64,000 nucleotides of DNA from Ascarosepion bandense (lineage: Eukaryota > Mollusca > Cephalopoda > Sepiida > Sepiidae): positions 548,501-612,500 of the forward strand of contig JBBBDQ010001288.1 of assembly GCA_037127315.1 (NCBI GenBank), read 5' to 3'. Shown one piece after another: positions 43,309 to 52,071 of this stretch. The position numbers and the translations under genes were made by a program. The notes below the pieces were generated by a model. That model worked only from the letters and a program-made list of their open reading frames with translations, was not told the origin of the DNA and made no database searches. Within the stretch, counting starts at the first letter, position 1, and each line of letters begins with the position of its first letter.

Positions 43309-43357
<49 letters not shown>

Positions 43358-43465
43358 ATATATATATATATATATATATATGCATATATATATATATATA
43401 TATATATCAATATGCATATATATATGTATATATATATCTGAAACTGTTCAGATTTATCTTGCTAT

Positions 43466-43545
<80 letters not shown>

Positions 43546-43572
43546 CAGATTTAGATCTCTGTTGATTTTCAG

Positions 43573-43616
<44 letters not shown>

Positions 43617-43674
43617 GTTTAGTCTGTTCATATCACTCTGTTTCGCTATATATACAATATATATATATCTATAT

Positions 43675-43706
<32 letters not shown>

Positions 43707-43753
43707 GTGCGTCAGTCTGTTCAGATCTGTCTTTATATCTGAGTCTGTTCATA

Positions 43754-43820
<67 letters not shown>

Positions 43821-43830
43821 ATAATATATT
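43300..43830. repeat. Cluster of TATC, TA and CA tracts
   Basis: (TATC)n at 43311-43357, TA-rich 43358-43435, (CA)n(TA)n 43464-43541, (CTAT)n 43574-43616, TA-rich 43655-43705 and (AT)n 43757-43815. Short unique bridges repeat a GTCTGTTCATATC / CTGTTCAGATC motif like the interruptions in the 39.9-kb array. Confidence 0.95.
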
Positions 43831-43965
43831 TATATTTTTTAATCTCTTTATTTATATATAAAAACAAATAAATTATATATATATTTTATTTTCTGATGAT
43901 GGTTTTTAACACCGAAACGTTATAGCTATTGAGTTGCAGTATGCTACTATTTTTATAATAATTAC

Positions 43966-43966
<1 letters not shown>

Positions 43967-44032
<66 letters not shown>
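43967..44032. repeat. (AC)n-(AT)n compound microsatellite
   Basis: About 12 AC units followed by about 21 AT units. Confidence 0.97.
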
Positions 44033-44035
<3 letters not shown>

Positions 44036-44082
44036 AATTATTATTTTATATATATAATTGGAGTAAATAGCCTGAACAATTG

Positions 44083-44258
44083 CCAGGTTCACACTCCACC
44101 CACGTCTATTTAACAGGTTAAGAGGCTCATCCCTTGTTCCCTGTTTAGGATGTGGTTTCCGGCTTTCTCTTTTCCAATCTATTCACTCTTACGTAGCCCC
44201 CTGCACACCAATGGCCTCACCGCCTTGCTCAGGGTGATATGATTAAAAAAAAAAATAT
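44083..44258 (+). repeat. Short retroelement sharing the LINE-A 3' terminus
   Basis: Plus-strand copy: GTTCACACTCCACCCACGTC, GGTTAAGAGGCTCATCCCTT, TTTCTCTTTTCCAATCTATT, then the LINE-A-like end CTTACGTAGCCCCCTGCACA, CGCCTTGCTCAGGGTGATAT and GATTAAAAAAAAAA. Confidence 0.7.
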
Positions 44259-44894
44259 ATATATATGTACTTATGAAAGAGATATAAAAATATATATCAG
44301 TCTGTTCCGATTTACTTCTCTGTATATATATATTTATTTATTTATTTATTTATTGAAATTGTTCTACTCCAGCTTACCTGTCCATATCTCTATTCCGCAT
44401 TTCCCTTTTTGATACCTTCTCTCTTCTAATAAAATTTGCATCTCACTGTTTACGAAACACTTCCATTTTTACTTTTTTGAAATGTCTTCTTTTTCTCTCT
44501 AATGTTCTTCCCCGTTTTTTCTTCGCAGCTTTGTTTTTTCAATTTCCCGAACATCGTTCATGCTCAGATTTTTTCAAAACAATAATCCGATTTTAATCCG
44601 ACTTCATTTTTCCCTCATCCAATGCGAATCTTCCAGTTCAGATTCACTAATCTATTGACGATGTGTTAATTATATTAGTCCACGTCGTACTTTCTCTTAT
44701 CTGCTCGCTGAACTAACAATATTCAATTTATAATCAATAAATATAGAATTCGTTTAATAATTTCGTTATTGTGATTCCGACAGAAAGTTTTGAAACAAAA
44801 ATCTTTTTTTCCACGTGAAATATTAATTTGTTTTGTGAATTTTCGACGTATTTCCATTTCCATTCAAAGATAACAACTTACGTGGAAACATATA
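44259..44894. other. Unassigned AT/T-rich DNA
   Basis: (ATTT)n at 44331-44355. Otherwise no recognisable feature. Confidence 0.5.
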
Positions 44895-44994
44895 CAGTGT
44901 GTGTCTCAAAATGGGGGACAAAAATAAAGGCTCATATTTTTTATAGAAATAATAGTTTCTTTTTCTCTTTCAGTTAAGTTACATCGCGCATATG

Positions 44995-45306
44995 TACCCT
45001 ACTGACCATAATTATTAGGCAACTCCAGTTTTTTAAAAGAAATGACGTATTTCGTACTATATTTTTGTATTTATTACCTAGTAAATAAAAATAGAAGGGA
45101 TATTTTGTTAATACTTTCATCAATGAAAGAATAAAGAAAAAAATTAGGGTGATTCGGACGAGTTCATCTTTGCTTCCCCGTCTTGTAAAATTTTGCAACG
45201 TAATAATAACAATTTTCATTTGGCAATAAATACTAAAAATAGTATGAAATGCATCATTTCTTTAAAAGAAAACTGAGATGGCCTAATAATTATAGCCGGT
45301 AGTGTA
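44995..45306. mobile_element. Tc1-type MITE, 312 bp
   Basis: Terminal inverted repeats of about 50 bp: left TACCCTACTGACCATAATTA, TTAGGCAACTCC...; right inverse complement TACACTACCGGCTATAATTA, TTAGGCCATCTC... Both ends carry TA. The interior is AT-rich and non-coding. It sits inside the DUF4817-type element, so it inserted later. Confidence 0.85.
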
Positions 45307-45354
45307 GTGGACGAATGTGATTAGTTTTAGCTGACGAGACTGTAGAACTAGATC

Positions 45355-45606
45355 TTGCAAAAAAGTAATCTACACTTGTTCAGAGGCAATTTTCACGCGA
45401 ATATCCTGGGAGGAAAATTCTCCATCTCCATACGATCACACATAGAAACGTTTAGAAACACTGGAAGTATCGTTCACAATAACAAAGGTAATTGCGGCCC
45501 AAGATTCACAGAAAGGTCGCCGGCTCATGTTCGAGACGTCAGGGACCAGACAGCTGACACAGTAAGTCGATATTTCCAGGAGATCTGTTCGCTGAAAGCA
45601 CAGTGA
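45355..45606 (+). pseudogene. DUF4817-type HTH fragment
   Basis: An 83-codon frame contains SHIETFRNTGSIVHNNKGNC, TERSPAHVRDVRDQTA and DTVSRYFQEICSL. The pattern F..TGS....G....T.....VRD follows the DUF4817 helix-turn-helix found in arthropod and mollusc transposon-derived proteins. It is truncated after the first HTH. The lost N-terminus lies across the MITE. Confidence 0.55.
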
Positions 45607-45747
45607 TTTGAAACTGTTCCGCTGCAACGTGCAGTTTCTTCAAGCGCTACGAATTTAGCCGGACGATATTTTTTCCCTCTTTTTGTGCCCCACCCTATAT
45701 TTAAAATCTAAACATAAGCCTTCAAAGGTTAACTCACTAGTAATTCG

Positions 45748-45800
45748 TAGAGAGTCATGATCGACCACGACCTGAAAGGTTATGGCACATAGATGATGAT
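45748..45800 (+). mobile_element. LINE-B 3' terminal stub
   Basis: Encodes a decayed end (ESHDRPRP-type; DLKGYGT stop in another frame) with the TAG at 45790-45792 and a GATGATG tail, comparable to the ends at 10020 and 38208. Very short, so low confidence. Confidence 0.45.
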
Positions 45801-45983
45801 GTTATTTAGGAGCATAGGCTGCCAGTGTGATAGGCTAGAATACTCTTGGCTGCATCCTGATGTTTAAACAGACTTGCCTACTATACTGATAGCACCTGAT
45901 TCATGGAAATAAATGAGACATTCAAAAGTATTAAAACAAAAACAACTAAACAAACATCGATAGTTAATTGACGCCCTGATATC

Positions 45984-46218
45984 AGTTAAATATCATACGT
46001 GATACACTCTTAAGACTGACTGAACAGAAGTTTTTTCCGCAGTAGGTCACCTTTAATTTCTGCGGTAGACTGGTTGGAAACGAAGGCTATAGAACGCAAT
46101 CTTGCCTGCTATTTAACCCATAGCTGAAGTGTATTTGCGCGTAAGTGAATGGAATTCAAAAATCGATTCTCCGATTTCTCATTGTAAGACACTATCCACT
46201 GAACGACAATGCACATCT
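45984..46218 (-). repeat. SINE family 1 with internal deletions
   Basis: Tail CAGTTAAATATCATACGTGA to head CCACTGAACGACAATGCACA. It lacks the CATGTCTCGAAAGAGACATG palindrome and part of the body after ACCCATAGCTGAAG. Confidence 0.75.
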
Positions 46219-46321
46219 ACTAAAACATCTTATTCGAAAATTAAAAAAATAAAAGAAATTATTCAGCCAGACCTTGTCAGCTGAATTTAATAAACTTCTT
46301 TAAACAAATATTGTTGCTAAC

Positions 46322-46348
46322 ACACATACACACACACACACACACACG

Positions 46349-46408
<60 letters not shown>
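46322..46408. repeat. (AC)n-(TA)n compound microsatellite
   Basis: About 23 AC units (one ACGC interruption) and about 20 TA units, ending at the Tc1-like element. Confidence 0.97.
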
Positions 46409-46415
<7 letters not shown>

Positions 46416-47013
46416 GTGCAAAAGTAGGACAAGAACTATGTTATCTTTTATGAGGCATCAAAATAAATTTAAAATCACCCCTGTCGTAACACTTTTGCAT
46501 TATACCGGTAGTGTGCAAAAGTATTAGGAGAGGGGTGATTTTCATTAAAACATCACTAAAATTCAAATACAGGGTGAAAACCCAAACCTTTGTAAGAATT
46601 ATTTAACTGAACAGGAAGAGAAAGAAAAGCTTCGGAATTTGAATTGGCCCTCACAAAGCCCTGATCTCAATTCTATTGAACATCAATGGAATATTTTGGA
46701 TAAAAAAAATTGATAAATCTAGTGTTACTTTACAAGACACACTTTGAGATCAAAAACAAGCTGCTTGGCAGGAGATACTATTAGATACGTTGTAGAAGCA
46801 TGCGGTGTCAATGCCTGACAGAATGAAGCCTGTGATCAAAGCAAAAGGCTATTATACTAAATATTAAATTTATTTTGTAACAAGTATTTTTTCTTATTAA
46901 AGCATTTGTTGAGTAAATCAAATAAAATTACTTTAATTAAATTGTCTATTTTCTGTCAATATGCCTAATAAAAGATAAAATAGTTCTTGTCCTAATACTT
47001 TTGCACAGTACTG
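46409..47013 (+). mobile_element. Tc1-like transposon, deletion derivative
   Basis: Terminal inverted repeats: left TAGTACTGTGCAAAAGTA, GGACAAGAACTATGTTATCT; right inverse complement CAGTACTGTGCAAAAGTATT, AGGACAAGAACTATTTTATC. Only the transposase C-terminus is kept. Inside, 46472-46545 is a second inverted repeat (AAAATCACCCCTGTCG..AACACTTTTGCA against its complement) resembling the ends of a related Tc1, perhaps a nested element or hairpin. Confidence 0.85.
46598..46713 (+). pseudogene. Tc1 transposase C-terminal remnant
   Basis: One frame reads EEKEKLRNLNWPSQSPDLNS then IEHQWNILDKKN and a stop. SPDLNSIEH holds the third acidic residue (Glu) of the DDE catalytic triad. The first two Asp and the DNA-binding domain are deleted. 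Confidence 0.85.
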
Positions 47014-47149
47014 CATATATATATATATAAGAAATAGTAACAGACTTGTAAAAACGGAGAAGATAATCCAAAAATTTATCTAATTAATATAAAGTATTAA
47101 CTAGATAAAAATAGAGAGCTCAATGGATGCTTTCCAGAGCAATATGTTA

Positions 47150-47366
47150 TACAGAGGAGAAATCTCAACACATAATTAAACAGTTACGAATCCAGAATTT
47201 ATTTTGACAAGTGTAAAAATGCCAACTGCTTCATCAGACCCGAAAAATCAAAAATGAAAGCGTTTGAGTTTTCGAGTCTAATGAAGCAGCTTGATTTTTA
47301 AAACTGTCAAAATAAATTCCGAGTTTATAACCATTTAATTATATGTTGAGTTTTCTTCTCTCACTC
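47150..47366. repeat. Foldback/MITE-like inverted repeat
   Basis: Two ~95-bp arms in opposite orientation, roughly three quarters identical: TTATTTTGACAAGTGTAAAA..GCCAACTGCTTCATCAGAC (left) and TCTAATGAAGCAGCTTGATT..AAAACTGTCAAAATAAATTC (right), separated by about 25 bp. The TCTGATGAAGCAG motif resembles parts of Penelope-like termini. Confidence 0.65.
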
Positions 47367-47385
47367 TCTCTCTCTCTCTCTCCCC

Positions 47386-47445
<60 letters not shown>
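47367..47445. repeat. (TC)n-(TA)n compound microsatellite
   Basis: About 25 TC units with one CCCC interruption, then about 16 TA units. It abuts a LINE-A 3' end. Confidence 0.97.
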
Positions 47446-47447
<2 letters not shown>

Positions 47448-48051
47448 TATATCACTCCAAGCAAGGCGGCACCACCACTGATGTGCAGGGGGCTACATAA
47501 AAAGTTAAAGTCTTAGGCAGGAGGAGAGTGAAGACAAAGACGACCCAGCTACAGGTGGTGAAAGAGAAAGGGCAAGAGAAAGATGTGAACACAGGAGTGA
47601 AGACATTTGAGAAAAGAGTAAAGAGAAAAGAAAAGAACAAGATACACGAGGTGATGTAGAAAGGGCTGGAGTTAAGTGGATAAAAGCTGGGAATTGACAT
47701 TTCATTTAAATTCCTGGAGGTTGCAGCCGTCAGGAAAGCAAGTATATGGAAGGGAGTTCCACAGGCGAGAAGCGCGAGAAAAGAAGCTGGTGGATTAGAA
47801 TTGTCGCCTGCATCTGGTTGATCGAACTGTAAAAGAGTGAGACCTTGTTGCCAGTCTTGTAAAGGATGCACCAGTGACGTAAGTTCGTCGGAGCAGAAGC
47901 CATGAGTATATTTATAGAAGAGACAGAGGGAAGCCACAAACCACCGATGAGAAAGTGGCTAGAGTCGAACTGCCAGGTCGAGACTAATCATATTACAGAT
48001 TCTCCTTTAGAGCCTAGCGAGAACAGTGAGACGAACAGCAGGGACGCCTGA

Positions 48052-48052
<1 letters not shown>
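47446..48052 (-). mobile_element. LINE-A 3' end and C-terminal fragment
   Basis: The 3' terminus is CCCCTGCACATCAGTGGTGG, TGCCGCCTTGCTTGGAGTGA on the minus strand. Upstream are fragments of the C-terminus, including MASLCLFYKYTHGFCSDELT. A run of sequence near 47520-47700 is not shared with the other copies and may be a subfamily 3' UTR. It is 5'-truncated at an (AT)n at 48055. Confidence 0.78.
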
Positions 48053-48086
<34 letters not shown>

Positions 48087-48504
48087 TTGGCATTAAATAT
48101 GGATCCCTGTCCTACAAAATCATAGTATAAGAAACGTTTATAATTTTAAAAAGTTTCAGTTTTAATTAAGCCTCAGCATAAATTAAATATAGAATTGAAA
48201 GTTATAGAAGTTTTACGTTGATTTTGCATTAGTTAAGTAGACGTGTATTTGGTTTGTTTAGTAGCTTTCGTGCGTGTTTGTGTATCATAATTCTAGTTGG
48301 ACTATGCCTGATATGGTTGATAATGCATTTAAGCTTGCACATGTGTGCAAATTTTGGATATTTTTATTTATATCCGTAGCGTCCGTATGTTGATTGAGGG
48401 ACATTTTTTGGAGAGAAAAAAATTATGTTACACCTGTAGTGGTTGTAATTAGATTGATCTTAAGTACGGATTTGATGAAAAATGGGAATATAGTAAATAT
48501 GATA
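48053..48504. other. (AT)n then unassigned DNA
   Basis: (AT)n at 48055-48083. The rest has no recognisable content. Confidence 0.6.
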
Positions 48505-48852
48505 TACACAATCATATCACCCCCGAGCAAGGCGGTAACGCCACTGATTAGCAGGGGGCTACGCAAGAGTGAAAAGATTGGAAAAGAGAAAGCCAGAAAC
48601 CACATCCTAAACAGGAAACAAGGGAGGAGCCGCTTCACCAGTTCAGTAGACATGGGTGAAGTGTAAACCGGGCGATACTTTAGTCTATCAACCCCAATTA
48701 AGAATAAAAAAGAAAAGAGTGAAAAGATTGGAAAAGAGAAAGCCAGGAACCACATCCTAAACAGGAAACAAGGGATGAGCCTCTTCACCTGTTCAATAGA
48801 CATGGGTGGAGTGTAAACCGGGCGATAGTTTAGTCTATCTGCTTCAATTATA
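48505..48852 (-). repeat. LINE-tail-sharing element with tandemly duplicated body
   Basis: One LINE-A-like terminus (48505-48566) is followed by two tandem copies of the body, at 48567-48716 and 48717-48852. Both begin GAGTGAAAAGATTGGAAAAG, with a 150-bp period and several differences. The unit matches 351-545 and 44083-44258. Confidence 0.75.
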
Positions 48853-49102
48853 TAATTGTATATAAATGTATATAAATCTGTTTGTGTTGCTTGATAATTC
48901 CTTCAGGGCTTTCAGATATAACTGCGTGGAAATAAGTTGTCCTTTGTTTTTTCAGTGACTGTGTCATTTGGTAAGATCCAAAGACTAAACACGCCCCATT
49001 TCTTTGCAGATATATAAAAGCCATGAAATATTTAGCAATCAACAAATATATCCACATGTTTCCCTCTAGAAAGGTGAGAGAATCGTAATTATATATATTA
49101 TA

Positions 49103-49166
49103 CACATACACACACACAGACAATTATAATCGTAATTATAATTGTCTGTGTGTGTGTGTGTATGTG
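49103..49166. repeat. Near-perfect palindrome with CA/TG arms
   Basis: CACATACACACACACAGACA..ATTATAAT (49103-49130) is mirrored by ATTATAATTGTCTGTGTGTG..TATGTG (49135-49166) around a CGTA centre. The arms differ only by two CA units. The right arm runs into the Helitron-like copy 4 and replaces its usual 5' end. Confidence 0.85.
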
Positions 49167-49774
49167 CATGTGTGTGTGTGCCTGAGTGTGTGAATCCCAT
49201 ACCTATAGACTCTGAAACGTCTGAACGATTTTCTTGAAAATTTACACAGTTGTACTATAAGCGTCTGCGAGTATTCTTAGCAAGGTTTTATGTCGATGTA
49301 CCCACGATAAATATCTAAAATCGATAATCGAAAAAATCTCGTTATAGAAGGAGTGGTCCGATTTTAATCAAATTTGATACACCCATGGACAAAGACATAA
49401 GAAACGATATTCAGAAGTTTCAAGATTGCAGTTCTTACAATAGTGCAAAAAAGTTTTAGTTTTTGTTTAGGGTTTGGCTCTAAGTAGGTATAATTGTAGT
49501 TCTTAGTCTCAGCCATGATACCATTTAATCAGAGGACTTATTTAACTTTCAAAATTCAGTTTACGACGAAAAGACTTATTTGATATCGATACCAGGAAAT
49601 CAAAATTTGACTTACATTCATTTATTTTTCTTTCAGTGTACGGTTTTGCTTTAACTGGAAACAACTATTGCTTTTTAGTCTTTCGTGCCAACGTCCAAAG
49701 TGTCTGAGATCCAGGACCATGGATTAGTTTTAAAGCTTTCATTACACACGAGCCACGCCGGACCATAGTGCTAG
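49139..49774 (+). mobile_element. Non-autonomous Helitron-like element, copy 4
   Basis: Follows the family from the TG-rich region (ATAGACTCTGAAACGTCTGA) to GCCACGCCGGACCATAGTGC, TAG|T. The 5' 25 bp are replaced by the palindrome at 49103. The middle (from the internal (AT)n through GGCAAGATG...TTTTATTTT) is deleted at AATAGTGCAAAAAAGTTTTA. Confidence 0.75.
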
Positions 49775-49786
49775 TTAAATATAAAT

Positions 49787-49925
49787 ATTATATAGAATAT
49801 CATATTATATATATAATATTATATAGAATATCATATTATATATATAAATATTATATAGAATATCATATTATATATATAAATATTATATAGAATATCATAT
49901 TATATATATAAATATTATATAATAA
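49787..49925. repeat. AT-rich tandem repeat, ~33-bp unit, four copies
   Basis: Unit TATTATATAGAATATCATAT followed by TATATATATAA. Copies are nearly identical. It begins within a dozen bases of the Helitron 3' end. Confidence 0.9.
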
Positions 49926-50030
49926 ATATTGGTAACGTAATAAGTCTTATATAGCACCGGTGCAACGACCGATGTAATCTATATTAACTTTACTCTCAAA
50001 GAAAGGATCATCTAATCAACATACCGACAC

Positions 50031-50331
50031 TCAGTCAGTTAAGTGCCATGCGTGATACACGCTTGGGCGATCATGTCTCGAAAGAGACGAGACTGACTGG
50101 GCAGAAGATTATCCCGCAGTAGGTTGCCATTGCTTTCTGAGGTTGACTGGTTGCAAGCCATGACTATAGAACCCAATCTGTCCTGTTATTTAACCCATAA
50201 CTAGAGGGAATAGACGGATTAATACATTTCCCAAGGGTATTTGCGCGTAAGTGAATGCAAGGAATTCAATTGGAATTCGAACTCGGTTCCCCGATTTCTC
50301 GTTCCGAGCCGATATCCAATGCGCCACAATG
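50031..50331 (-). repeat. SINE family 1, full length
   Basis: TCAGTCAGTTAAGTGCCATG to GATATCCAATGCGCCACAAT, with a well-preserved body and the inverse B box GGAATTCGAACTCGG. Confidence 0.88.
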
Positions 50332-50524
50332 CAAAACCGACACTACTTGACATAAAAATTAAAAATTCCCGATAGATGCACAAATAGACGTACGTACACA
50401 CACATATACATTATGAAAAAAGTCACGTGTAGACCAACAAAACGTATAATGCACAAACACACAAGAATTATACACACAAACGATACTTGACAAGACAAGT
50501 ATCCTCAAGTTCTAAGTAATCAGG

Positions 50525-50852
50525 GCTTACGGCCTATCACGTTGAATACACGGGTTCTCACTCGATCACCGAAGTTAAGCAGGGTTGAGCCTGGTCAGTA
50601 CTTAGATGGGTGGCCGCTTGGGAATACCAGGTGCTGTAAGCGTTTAGTGACGGATGTGCGTTGTGGTACAGTGGATATAGGCTCGGAAAGAGAAATCGGT
50701 GAGCCGAGTTCGAATTCCAGTTGAATACCCTGTATTCACTTAAGCACTGGTACCCTTGGGAAAGGTATTAATTCGTCCATTCCCTCCAGTTATGGGTTAA
50801 ATAACAAGGGTAGGACTTGGGGACCCTGCTCTTAAAAACAAATCCCAATGAA
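50525..50852 (+). repeat. 5S rRNA-tRNA composite SINE, best copy
   Basis: 50525-50641 is a 5S rRNA of essentially full length (117 nt). The GATCACCGAAGTTAAGCAGG A-box region and the CTGGTCAGTACTTAGATGGG control region are intact, and it ends AATACCAGGTGCTGTAAGC. After a 10-nt GTTTAGTGAC spacer comes GGATGTGCGTTGTGGTACAG with A and B boxes, then the body to GACTTGGGGACCCTGCTCTT and TCCCAATGAATC. Two Pol III internal promoters thus lie in series. Confidence 0.88.
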
Positions 50853-51118
50853 TCGTATAAAAGAAAAATGTTGTAAAAATAAAATAACCTTACCCAAAAA
50901 TCATTGGTTATGACCTTAAATGACCCCATAAGGATTGATAGGTCGTTAAGCCTCAAAAACTAAACAAACTAATTAATCAATAAAACACAAACAACACAAA
51001 ATTTTAAAACATGCCAAAATTTTCTTTCCTCAGCCATATGCCACTTTCTGATGGAGCTTAGATAAAATCAAAATGTGTTAAATTTATGAACGTTTTCTAT
51101 TTGTTGCTTTTCCAATCA

Positions 51119-51175
<57 letters not shown>

Positions 51176-51357
51176 CGGAAATGATGAAGATTAATGAAAC
51201 TTTCGTTATAAACAACCGACAATTTGAAATGATTTGTTTGAAGATTATTTTTTATCGATACTCATATTGAAGTAGATATTCTGTTTTTAATTAAACAGTA
51301 TTATATATTTATATCTACTAGCCTGATTATTTACGATAAATTTTTATTGCGAAAATG
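50853..51357. other. Unassigned DNA with (AT)n
   Basis: (AT)n at 51123-51173. The rest is AT-rich and featureless. Confidence 0.6.
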
Positions 51358-51445
51358 TGACATTCGACAGGATTCGAACCTGCGACCCCTATCCTCGTAA
51401 GGGAACCTTACATTCGATCTGGCAACGTCTTAGACCTCTAGACGT
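51358..51445 (-). tRNA. tRNA-Leu-like pseudo-tRNA or SINE head
   Basis: Read on the minus strand: AGGTCTAAGACGTTGCCAGA, TCGAATGTAAGGTTCCC, TACGAGGATAGGGGTCGCAG, GTTCGAATCCTGTCG. T-arm and B box are perfect (GGTTCGAATCC) and a long variable arm is present. The 5' acceptor side and A box are damaged. It is closely related to 54995-55085, which has both boxes. Not a functional tRNA. Confidence 0.65.
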
Positions 51446-51757
51446 GTGTGTGTGTCAGATTAAATAAATTGCAAACATTGTGTCTGCTTATTTTTAATAA
51501 AATCCGTTCATGCTCACGGATAATCTTTCGCGTATTATAATTGAAAAATGGCAGAAATAAGCTGTAACATTGACAGACGTAATTATCATTCATTTCTCAA
51601 TTTTTTTTTTATTCATCTTACCCCAAGCAAGGCATTCTACTGCCACTGTTGCGCAGGGGGTTACTTAGGGGAAAGTGATGAGAAAGAGGGGTTGGTTATA
51701 GTTAATGTCAGGAGGAGGGTAATAGACGGATGAGGATACCGAGGATGTGGGTAGAGT
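51436..51757. repeat. Left arm of a ~320-bp inverted duplication
   Basis: Matches the inverse complement of 54669-54985: GTCAGATTAAATAAATTGCA, GTTCATGCTCACGGATAATC, CTGTAACATTGACAGACGTA, then the LINE-A 3' terminus and UTR to GAGGATGTGGGTAGAGT. The duplication therefore includes a LINE 3' end plus about 150 bp of its flank. Confidence 0.85.
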
Positions 51758-52071
51758 AGATGGAAAAAGAGCTTGTGAGAATGGATGCGAGTTAGTGTGA
51801 TAGGAGATGTCTATTGACCTATATATATGCGCAAGATGATTTCAAACGGGAAAAACTTCCTGGCCCTGCATAGTGAAGCGACCTTCTTGGCAGCGGATTT
51901 AGCAATGGATTTGATATAGTCATTCTACTTGAGGTCCGCTGAGAGTGTGAGGCCAAGGAGGCGTATTGTTTTACTCTCAAGGTAATAGGAGGGTAGGAGC
52001 GATTGTCTATGAATGTTAATAGATAGCAGTTTCGTTTTGGAAGCATTAAAGTTTACGAAACATTGCTTTCA

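Larger units (their letters stand above)
44895..45697 (+). mobile_element. mariner-like (DUF4817-type) element carrying a MITE
   Basis: Imperfect terminal inverted repeats: CAGTGTGTGTCTCAAAATGG at the left, and the right end inverse complement TAGGGTGGGGCACAAAAAGA, with TA next to each. The interior encodes a helix-turn-helix protein fragment and is interrupted by a MITE at 44995-45306. The transposase catalytic part is missing. Confidence 0.6.

Noticed and set aside
47452..47939. 161- and 69-residue minus-strand frames as a host protein
   Set aside because: They begin in the LINE-A C-terminus (CLFYKYTHGFCSDEL) and run into its 3' UTR.
51358..51445. Functional tRNA gene
   Set aside because: The T-arm is fine, but the A box and acceptor stem are damaged and a related copy nearby shows it is a repeat.
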